Origin: Planctomycetota bacterium | Lineage (GTDB): Bacteria; Planctomycetota; Phycisphaerae; Phycisphaerales; SM1A02 | Assembly (NCBI GenBank): GCA_009926815.1 | Contig: RFOC01000126.1 | Span: 1 to 6,088 of the forward strand | Direction: 5' to 3' | Length of the DNA stretch: 6,088 bases | Shown: piece by piece, positions 1-5,190 of the stretch | How the letters are laid out: every line of letters begins with the position of its first letter | How positions within the stretch are numbered: the stretch's first letter is position 1 | Translations under genes and position numbers: made by a program | Notes under the pieces: model-generated | Told to the model about the DNA's origin: nothing | The model's input: only the letters and a program-made list of their open reading frames with translations | Databases searched by the model: none

Positions 1-612
1 CTGGCTCGCGAGGCGTGGTACAGCCGCATCTCGCTCTGCGACTACGGTCACTTCGCCACGCCGCACCTGGGCTTCGACAAGGTGAAGGGCCAGGGGCGCG
101 CCTTCCTCTACTACACGCAGGGCGTGGCGGCCAGCGAGGTGGAGGTGGATCGCTTCACCGGCGAGGTGAAGGTGCGGCGCGTGGACATGCTGATGGACAT
201 GGGTCGGCCCGTGAACCACGCGCTCGACGTGGGGCAGGTCACCGGCGGGTTCGTCCAGGGCATGGGCTGGGTGACCACCGAGCACCTGTTCTACGACGCC
301 GACGGCCTGCTGGTCTCGCACTCGCCCAGCACCTACAAGATCCCCAGCGTGCAGGACACCCCGCGCATCTTCAACGCGGAACTGGTCTTCAATCCCGCCA
401 ACGCGGTCAACGTGCGCGGGACCAAGGCCGCGGGCGAGCCGCCGCTGCTGCTCTCGCTGTCGGTGTGGACGGCCATTCGCGACGCGGTCATGAGCGCGCG
501 TGCGGTCCGCACGGGCCATGAAGCGCTGATCCCGATGGCCATTCCCGCCACCGCCGAGCGCGTGCTTCGGGCCCTGGAACCTGACGCCTTCGCCGCCGTC
601 GAACGCTCGTGA
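1..612 (+). CDS. xdhB: Xanthine dehydrogenase, molybdopterin-binding large subunit (C-terminal fragment)
   Basis: Only the last 203 codons are present; the frame is open from the first base, so the gene begins outside the window (family length is roughly 770-800 residues). XdhB carries the molybdenum cofactor and catalyses oxidative hydroxylation of hypoxanthine and xanthine to urate in the cytoplasm, with the FAD/iron-sulfur subunit XdhA. The fragment matches the end of the family: KGQGRAF, then SEVEVDRFTGEVKV, then GRPVNHALDVGQVTGGFVQG and GMGWVTTE, then SPSTYKIP. Near residues 141-148 lies GTKAAGEPP, the active-site motif usually written GSKAVGEPP. Its Glu (codon 436-438) corresponds to the catalytic base (Glu730 of Rhodobacter capsulatus XdhB). 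It overlaps xdhC by 4 bases, which implies one operon and supports xanthine dehydrogenase over other molybdenum hydroxylases. Exact substrate is inferred; a related purine or N-heterocycle hydroxylase is possible because the substrate-binding residues upstream are not visible. Confidence 0.93.
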   Translation: MAREAWYSRISLCDYGHFATPHLGFDKVKGQGRAFLYYTQGVAASEVEVDRFTGEVKVRRVDMLMDMGRPVNHALDVGQVTGGFVQGMGWVTTEHLFYDADGLLVSHSPSTYKIPSVQDTPRIFNAELVFNPANAVNVRGTKAAGEPPLLLSLSVWTAIRDAVMSARAVRTGHEALIPMAIPATAERVLRALEPDAFAAVERS

Positions 613-1421
613 CAGCGCACGCCCACGAGCACCTGCACCATGCCGGCCGCCTGGCCGAGCGAGGCGTCCCCTTCGTCACGATCACGCTGGTCCAGCCCGA
701 GGGGCACGTGCCGCAGGACATCGGTGCCAAGGCCATCGTGACCACCGAGGGGCTGGTCTGGGGCACGGTGGGGGGCGGTCGACTGGAGGCGAGGGCCATC
801 GAGCACGCGCAGGGGCTGCTGGCGCGGGCGAGGGACGAGCAGGGCGTGCCGCGTGCCGTGCCGCCGGAACTGGTCCGCTACGAGCTGCAGCGGGATCTGG
901 GCATGGTGTGCGGTGGGGCTGCCTCGCTCTTCTACGAGGTCGCCGCCGCGGCGACATGGAACATCGTGGTGTTCGGCGCGGGTCACGTGGCGCAGGCCAC
1001 GGTGTCGCTCCTCTCCACGTTCCACTGCAACCTGACGTGCATCGATCCGAGGCCGGAGTGGCTCGGGCGGCTTCCCTCGCGCCCCAATCTTCGCGCCCAG
1101 CTGGCCGCGGAGCCCGCGGAGCAGGTGGCCGCGCTGCCACGCGGGGCCTTCGTGCTCTGCATGACGCAGGGCCATGCCACCGACCTGCCCGTCGTGCGCC
1201 GGCTGCTTCAGTGGGGCCAGGCCGCATTCCTCGGCGTGATCGGCAGCGAGGCCAAGGCGCGGACCATGCGGAGTGCCCTGCTGAAGGAGGGGTGCGCGGA
1301 GAGCGCGGTGGCCGCCATCCGATGTCCCCTGGGCCTTCCGCTGGGCACCAACGCGCCTGCGGAGATCGCCGTGAGCATCGCCGCGCAACTGCTCCAGGTC
1401 CGCGACGGTTCCGCGGGCTGA
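609..1421 (+). CDS. xdhC: XdhC, molybdenum cofactor maturation and insertion factor
   Basis: 270 residues, the usual size for the short XdhC type. In studied members XdhC binds molybdenum cofactor, promotes its sulfuration with a cysteine desulfurase, and delivers it to XdhB; it is not part of the mature enzyme. Visible hallmarks: an N-terminal XdhC/CoxI segment (residues 20-45) ending in GAKAIV; GTVGGGRLE at 52-60; a conserved cysteine in GMVCGGA (Cys101); a Rossmann-type VVFGAGHVAQA at 120-130 followed by IDPRPEW near 144-150; then GVIGSEAKA and a closing CPLGLPLG...PAEIAVSIAAQLL segment. The start is GTG at 609, inside the xdhB stop (GTGA overlap). No Shine-Dalgarno is seen, so translation is probably coupled to xdhB. 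An in-frame later start would remove the conserved N-terminal strand. The gene is likely last in its operon, because the next gene is convergent and begins at the adjacent base. Confidence 0.95.
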   Translation: MTAHAHEHLHHAGRLAERGVPFVTITLVQPEGHVPQDIGAKAIVTTEGLVWGTVGGGRLEARAIEHAQGLLARARDEQGVPRAVPPELVRYELQRDLGMVCGGAASLFYEVAAAATWNIVVFGAGHVAQATVSLLSTFHCNLTCIDPRPEWLGRLPSRPNLRAQLAAEPAEQVAALPRGAFVLCMTQGHATDLPVVRRLLQWGQAAFLGVIGSEAKARTMRSALLKEGCAESAVAAIRCPLGLPLGTNAPAEIAVSIAAQLLQVRDGSAG

Positions 1422-2462
1422 TCAGGCCTTCGGCGCATCCATGCGCTGCATGCCAGCCTCGGTCGCGCGGGCCAGGATCCAGCCCGAGAGCCACAGCGAC
1501 ACCGCCGCCACCACCAGGAGCCACAGGCCGTGCTCGATGTCGGTGCGGATCAGCTTCTGGCCCTCCAGCAGGAAGAGGCCCAGCGCCAGCCCCATCACGT
1601 CCAGCATGCACCACTCGCGGGCGAGCGCGATCCAGCGACGACGCCACAGGTGCATGCGAGGCCTCGCCGGCACCAGCCATGCCGCCAGTTCCGCCAGCAG
1701 CACCACCGCCGGCATGAGGATCAGGCAGACCAGCGAGAGGAAGGCCAGCGGCCAGTTCCGCTCGTGCAGCATGGTCAGCGGCACCTTCAGCACGCCGTAG
1801 GCCTCGTCCGTGAGCAGGAACTGGTTGATGCGGAGGAACGGCACGTTCAGGGCCAGCCCGAAGCACGTCATGGCCAGGGCGATCGATGCCAGGGCCGCCA
1901 CGCCCCACCACCCGCTGCGCCGGGCAAGCGACTGCCGCCGATGGTCACGATGCTCGTGCTCCCGGATCCGGCTGGTGTCGAAGTGGGTCGCGGCGATGGA
2001 GAGCCACATGGTGGTCGCCACGGCGGTCAGGAAGGCGTAGACCCCCAGATTCGTGGTGGCCGTGACGGCCCACTGGTCGCTCGCCAGAAGCACCAGCACC
2101 AGCACGCTGAAGGGATCCAGCATGCTCCACTTGCCCAGCCGTCCCATCCATTCCAGCAGGCGGGTCCGGCCCGGTCCGGGCGGCATCCTCAGCCATGCCC
2201 GCAGGAGCAGGCCGATCTTCACGAAGGGGAAGATCACGCTGAAGCCGGTGATCAGCGCGGCGATGATCCACAGCCCCGAGTCCCACATCAGCTTCACGGT
2301 GCGCAGCAGCGAGAAGGACTCCGATCCCTTCGCGAAGATGTCCACCTGCATGAAGGGCAGCATCAGGGCCAGCACCTGCAGCGACAGCGCCAGCCCCATC
2401 ACCCCCAGCCAGATCCGGGACCGCCACGGGCTTTCGGCATGAAGCGAGGCGCCGGGCTGCAT
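1422..2462 (-). CDS. PqiA-family integral membrane protein (two PqiA domains, no zinc ribbon)
   Basis: 346 residues with about eight hydrophobic segments (near 17-37, 63-90, 113-130, 139-160, 185-207, 236-265, 285-300, 311-332). The protein is an internal duplication: LPFMQVDIF at 35-43 is echoed by VPFLRINQF at 207-215, and the PqiA signature WSMLD (112-116) by WCMLD (284-288). A charged linker (161-183) joins the halves. In E. coli PqiA (paraquat-inducible, inner membrane) works with the MCE protein PqiB and lipoprotein PqiC in lipid movement between membranes. Here there is no CxxC pair before either half; the three cysteines (200, 246, 285) are isolated, so the rubredoxin-like zinc ribbons of E. 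coli PqiA are absent, explaining the shorter length. No pqiB/pqiC gene lies on either side. ATG at 2462 is chosen because it gives a short polar tail before the first membrane segment; no Shine-Dalgarno is visible. Family assignment is firm; the job is unknown. Confidence 0.87.
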   Translation of the reverse strand: MQPGASLHAESPWRSRIWLGVMGLALSLQVLALMLPFMQVDIFAKGSESFSLLRTVKLMWDSGLWIIAALITGFSVIFPFVKIGLLLRAWLRMPPGPGRTRLLEWMGRLGKWSMLDPFSVLVLVLLASDQWAVTATTNLGVYAFLTAVATTMWLSIAATHFDTSRIREHEHRDHRRQSLARRSGWWGVAALASIALAMTCFGLALNVPFLRINQFLLTDEAYGVLKVPLTMLHERNWPLAFLSLVCLILMPAVVLLAELAAWLVPARPRMHLWRRRWIALAREWCMLDVMGLALGLFLLEGQKLIRTDIEHGLWLLVVAAVSLWLSGWILARATEAGMQRMDAPKA

Positions 2463-2479
2463 GGCGCGAATGTACAGGG

Positions 2480-2506
2480 GGGCATCGTTATCATCCCGCG
2501 ATGCCC
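2480..2506. promoter_or_regulatory. Inverted repeat over divergent promoter and start codon (possible operator)
   Basis: Perfect 8-bp arms GGGCATCG (2480-2487) and CGATGCCC (2499-2506) flank an 11-base spacer. The right arm includes the ATG of the outer membrane factor gene (2501). The spacer holds the only AT-rich patch of the intergenic region. Size and position resemble a repressor operator (TetR- or MarR-like) covering a promoter that serves two divergent genes. In RNA it could instead fold into a hairpin that hides the start codon. No regulator gene is in the window, so the binding factor is unknown. Confidence 0.4.
2489..2494 (+). promoter_or_regulatory. Candidate -10 element for the efflux operon
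   Basis: TATCAT matches the sigma-70 -10 consensus at five of six positions and stands out in GC-rich sequence. Transcription would start about 7 bases downstream, near position 2501, which is the ATG itself, suggesting a leaderless or almost leaderless message. No convincing -35 hexamer is seen 17 bases upstream. On the other strand the same patch reads GATAAC (2492 to 2487), a weaker -10 that could serve the pqiA-like gene with a leader of about 18 bases. Both are inferences from short matches. Confidence 0.3.
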
Positions 2507-4039
2507 GCAGCCGCTCCAGCCTCGCATCGACCCTGGTTCTGGGTCACGCTGGTGCTGGTCGGCGGATGCATGGTGGGTCCGGACTACCAGCGGCCCGAGC
2601 CGCTGCTGCCCGAGACCTTCCGGACCCCCGAGCCCGCGCAGGTGCGCATGGACGCCGACGCGGACCTGCATGAATGGTGGAAGCGGTTCAATGACGCGAA
2701 GCTGGACGAGCTGATCGAGCGGGCCCAGAAGGGAAGCATCACGCTCATGCAGGCGGGCGTGAGCATCGCCCAGTACCGCAGCGGCTACGGCATCAGTTAC
2801 AGCCAGCTCTTCCCCAGCCTCGACCTGGGCTCGAGCTACAGCTACACCCTCTACAACCTGGCCGAGGTGGGCGCGAACACGCCGAGCACCGCCTTCAACC
2901 AGTGGGGCTACGGGGTGCGGATCGCCAGCTGGGAGATCGACCTGTTCGGCAAGATCCGCAGGGGCATGGAGGCTTCGCAGGCCCGTCTGCAGGCCAGCGT
3001 GGAGGGTTGGCGGCTGGCCATGGTGAGCCTGCGGGCCGAGGTGGCCACCGCGTATCTCACGGTCCGCACCCTGCAGGCCCAGCGCGATCTCGCGGTGCGC
3101 AACGTGGATCTGCTGCAGCAGATCTACGACGCCACCAAGGCGAAGTACAAGGCGGGCACGGCGTCGCAGATCGATCTCAGCGAGTCGGCCGCCCGACTGG
3201 CGGTCTCCAAGGCGGCCGTGCCGAAGCTGGAGGCGGACATCAAGACGCAGGTCAACGGCCTCAGCGTGCTGCTGGGCGAGGCGCCCGGACCGCTGCAGGA
3301 CGAGCTCGCCTCCACCGGGCCCATTCCGCTCATCGAGGGCGAGACCGCGATCGGCATTCCCAACGACCTGCTGCGGCGTCGGGCCGACGTGCTCCAGGCC
3401 GAGCGGATGCTCATGGCCGCGACCGCCGAGATCGGCGTGGCCGAGGCGGGCTACTACCCGGACCTTCGACTGAACGGCATGTTCGGCGTGGCCGCGACCG
3501 ACTTCTCGGGGCTGGGTGACATCGGGAACCAGACCTTCACCGTCGGTCCCTCGCTCTCGTGGAACTTCTTCAACGGCGGACTGGTCACCAGCCAGGTGCA
3601 GCTCAAGCAGGCGATCGCCCTGGGCGCGGCCCTGGAGTGGCGGCAGACCCTGCTGAGCGCCGCGGGGCAGGTCCAGAGCGCTCTCGACAACTACGCGGGG
3701 TCCCGACTGCAGGTGAAGGCCTACACCGAGACGCTCAGCGACACGCGGAACGTCTACGACCTGGCCCTGTCCCGCTACAAGGCCGGCACCATCGACATCA
3801 CGAAGCTGCTGCACCTGGCGCAGTCCGTGCTCGAGGCCGAGAACGGGTACGCGCAGGCGCGAGGGCTCACCTCGCAGAACCTGGTGGGGCTCTACCGCAG
3901 CCTCGGCGGAGGATGGGAGAGCGTGCAGTTGCCCGCCGCCGGCGGCGACGCCTTCGACAAGGATGGCCCCGACATGTGGAAGAAGCAGCCGAAGCTGCCG
4001 AGCGAGAACCCGCCGACCGACCAGGGAACGAACGGATGA
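2501..4039 (+). CDS. Outer membrane factor lipoprotein of an RND efflux pump (NodT/OprM family)
   Basis: 512 residues. This is the outer-membrane channel of a tripartite pump: as a trimer it forms a beta-barrel and a long periplasmic alpha-helical tunnel for export. A lipoprotein signal ends in the lipobox LVGGC with Cys23, followed by the family opening MVGPDYQRPE. Two outer-membrane efflux repeats follow, near residues 60-250 (opening EWWKRFND) and 275-470. The second opens with the signature IPNDLLRRRADV (286-297) and AATAEIGVAEAGYYPDL. The family normally ends close to GGGWE (469-473); here a polar, Pro/Lys/Asp-rich tail of 39 residues follows. ATG 2501 is the only start upstream of the signal peptide with an open frame; no Shine-Dalgarno is close enough (the G-run at 2477-2482 lies about 18 bases away). 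Met follows the lipidated Cys, which is compatible with outer-membrane sorting. It is first in the operon and overlaps the adaptor gene by 4 bases. Confidence 0.95.
   Translation: MPAAAPASHRPWFWVTLVLVGGCMVGPDYQRPEPLLPETFRTPEPAQVRMDADADLHEWWKRFNDAKLDELIERAQKGSITLMQAGVSIAQYRSGYGISYSQLFPSLDLGSSYSYTLYNLAEVGANTPSTAFNQWGYGVRIASWEIDLFGKIRRGMEASQARLQASVEGWRLAMVSLRAEVATAYLTVRTLQAQRDLAVRNVDLLQQIYDATKAKYKAGTASQIDLSESAARLAVSKAAVPKLEADIKTQVNGLSVLLGEAPGPLQDELASTGPIPLIEGETAIGIPNDLLRRRADVLQAERMLMAATAEIGVAEAGYYPDLRLNGMFGVAATDFSGLGDIGNQTFTVGPSLSWNFFNGGLVTSQVQLKQAIALGAALEWRQTLLSAAGQVQSALDNYAGSRLQVKAYTETLSDTRNVYDLALSRYKAGTIDITKLLHLAQSVLEAENGYAQARGLTSQNLVGLYRSLGGGWESVQLPAAGGDAFDKDGPDMWKKQPKLPSENPPTDQGTNG
4023..4027 (+). 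promoter_or_regulatory. Ribosome binding site of the adaptor gene
   Basis: AGGGA lies 8 bases before the ATG at 4036, inside the end of the outer membrane factor gene. It is the only well-placed Shine-Dalgarno-like sequence among the starts in this window, and it supports ATG 4036 together with the lipoprotein signal that begins there. Confidence 0.5.
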
Positions 4040-5169
4040 CCACGCACGCACGCACGACCTCGCTCCTCGCCTCCATCCTGCTGGGCGCCCTCGCCGCATG
4101 CGGCCAGCAGCCCGCACCCTCGCGCCCCGAGGGCGTTCCGGTGACGACCACGCTCGTCGCCAAGCGGAACATCACGATGCGGAAGAGCTATCCGGGCATC
4201 GTCGCATCGCCGCGCAACATCAACCTGGTCGCCCGCGTGCCCGGCTTCCTGCTGAAGCAGGGTCTGGCGGATGGCTCGGTCACGAAGGCCGGGGATGTGG
4301 TCTACCGCATCGACCCCCGCCAGTACGAGGCGGCCGTGCTGGCCGCCCAGGGCAAGCTTGCCGAGGCCACGGCGCAGCGCAACTATGCGAAGACCGAGCG
4401 TGATCGCAACGAGCCGCTCGTGAAGCAGAACGCGATCAGCCAGCAGATGTTCGACGACCTGGTGACCAAGTACGAGTCCGCGCAGGGGCAGGTCGAGGTG
4501 GCGCAGGCGCAGCTCATCAATGCCAAGCTCGACCTCTCGTACTGCACGGTGAGCAGCCCGTTCGACGGCCTGCTGGGGCCCAGCGCCTTCTTCGAGGGTG
4601 CCGTGGTGGGTGAGGCGAACACCCGGAACCTCAACTCGCTGGTGCAGATCAACCCCATGTGGGTGCAGTTCAGCCCCTCCTCCAAGGAGTGGCCGCGGTT
4701 CCAGGAATCGATGGCCAAGGGGAGCGTGTCCGTGGAGATCGCCACCGACGGCGACATGCCGGCGAAGGCCTCGGGTCGACTGGTGTTCGCCGACAACCAG
4801 GTCGCGACCGGCACCAGCACCCTGATGCTGCGGGCGGAGTTCGCGAACCCGACGGGGGCGTTCCGGCCCGGTGCCTACGCGAACGTGACGGTCGACCTGG
4901 GAGACCTGGGCGAAGCGCTGGTGGTGCCCGAACGCGCGGCCTTCGCGCGCCTGTCCGACATCTTCGTCTGGCGCGTGAAGGCCGACGACACGGTCGAGTC
5001 GGTCTCGATCCGGATCCTGAAGGCCGAGGGCGGTGAACTGGCCTTCACCAGCCAGCTGCAGGTCGGCGACCGGATCGTGGTCGATGGCATCCAGCGGCTG
5101 AAGACCGGCAGCAAGATCGTCGACACCTCGGCGGCGCCCAGGCCCGCCACCCCGGGGGCCGCCAAGTAA
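4036..5169 (+). CDS. RND efflux periplasmic adaptor lipoprotein (AcrA/MexA family)
   Basis: 377 residues. The protein bridges the inner-membrane pump and the outer membrane channel in the periplasm. A lipoprotein signal (1-21) with lipobox LAAC lipidates Cys22. Then come the first half of the lipoyl/barrel-sandwich domain (near 60-96, including ARVPGFL and AGDVVYRIDP), an alpha-helical hairpin (about 97-166), the second lipoyl half (SYCTVSSPFDGLLG, 168-181), a beta-barrel (about 195-285, ending near GAFRPGAYANV) and a membrane-proximal domain (VVPERAAF onward). At the hairpin tip R124-x3-L128-x6-S135 reproduces the RLS motif by which AcrA-type adaptors contact TolC-like channels. Gly, not Asp, follows Cys22; E. 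coli AcrA has Asp there as an inner-membrane retention signal. The ATGA overlap with the upstream stop and the AGGGA site fix the start. It lies 21 bases before the pump gene, in the same operon. Confidence 0.95.
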   Translation: MTTHARTTSLLASILLGALAACGQQPAPSRPEGVPVTTTLVAKRNITMRKSYPGIVASPRNINLVARVPGFLLKQGLADGSVTKAGDVVYRIDPRQYEAAVLAAQGKLAEATAQRNYAKTERDRNEPLVKQNAISQQMFDDLVTKYESAQGQVEVAQAQLINAKLDLSYCTVSSPFDGLLGPSAFFEGAVVGEANTRNLNSLVQINPMWVQFSPSSKEWPRFQESMAKGSVSVEIATDGDMPAKASGRLVFADNQVATGTSTLMLRAEFANPTGAFRPGAYANVTVDLGDLGEALVVPERAAFARLSDIFVWRVKADDTVESVSIRILKAEGGELAFTSQLQVGDRIVVDGIQRLKTGSKIVDTSAAPRPATPGAAK

Positions 5170-5173
5170 GGCC

Positions 5174-5183
5174 ATCGGCCGAT
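5174..5183. repeat. Short palindrome between adaptor and pump genes
   Basis: ATCGGCCGAT is a perfect 10-base palindrome within the 21-base gap (5170-5190) that separates the adaptor stop from the pump ATG. There is no T-run after it and no Shine-Dalgarno in the gap, so it is neither a clear terminator nor a ribosome site. It may be chance. Confidence 0.2.
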
Positions 5184-5190
5184 CCCCGCC

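Noticed and set aside
1433..1446. Dyad GCGCAT-CC-ATGCGC as an intrinsic terminator for xdhC
   Set aside because: The stem is only 5-6 bp with a very small loop and no following T-run on either strand, and it lies in coding sequence.
333..1911. Overlapping minus-strand open frames (351 and 409 codons) across xdhB, xdhC and the pqiA-like gene
   Set aside because: Compositionally biased shadows of real genes in other frames, with no family signature; they conflict with three conserved proteins.
2471..2476. TGTACA palindrome near the start of the pqiA-like gene as a regulator half-site
   Set aside because: A six-base palindrome is too short to support a claim, and no second copy is seen at helical spacing.
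1530..2714. Plus-strand open frame of 394 codons across the pqiA-like gene
   Set aside because: Gln/His/Pro/Arg-rich translation with no domain; the minus strand gives a coherent membrane protein with duplicated PqiA signatures.
3559..4035. Upstream extension of the adaptor reading frame
   Set aside because: The frame stays open upstream, but the translation there is Arg/Gly-rich noise inside the channel gene. The lipoprotein signal, ribosome site and ATGA overlap all point to ATG 4036.
2399..4117. Long open frame on the minus strand (572 codons) opposite the outer membrane factor gene
   Set aside because: Its translation is Arg/Gly/His/Leu-rich without any recognisable domain, and it lies over a strong family match on the plus strand. 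Such frames are expected opposite GC-rich genes.
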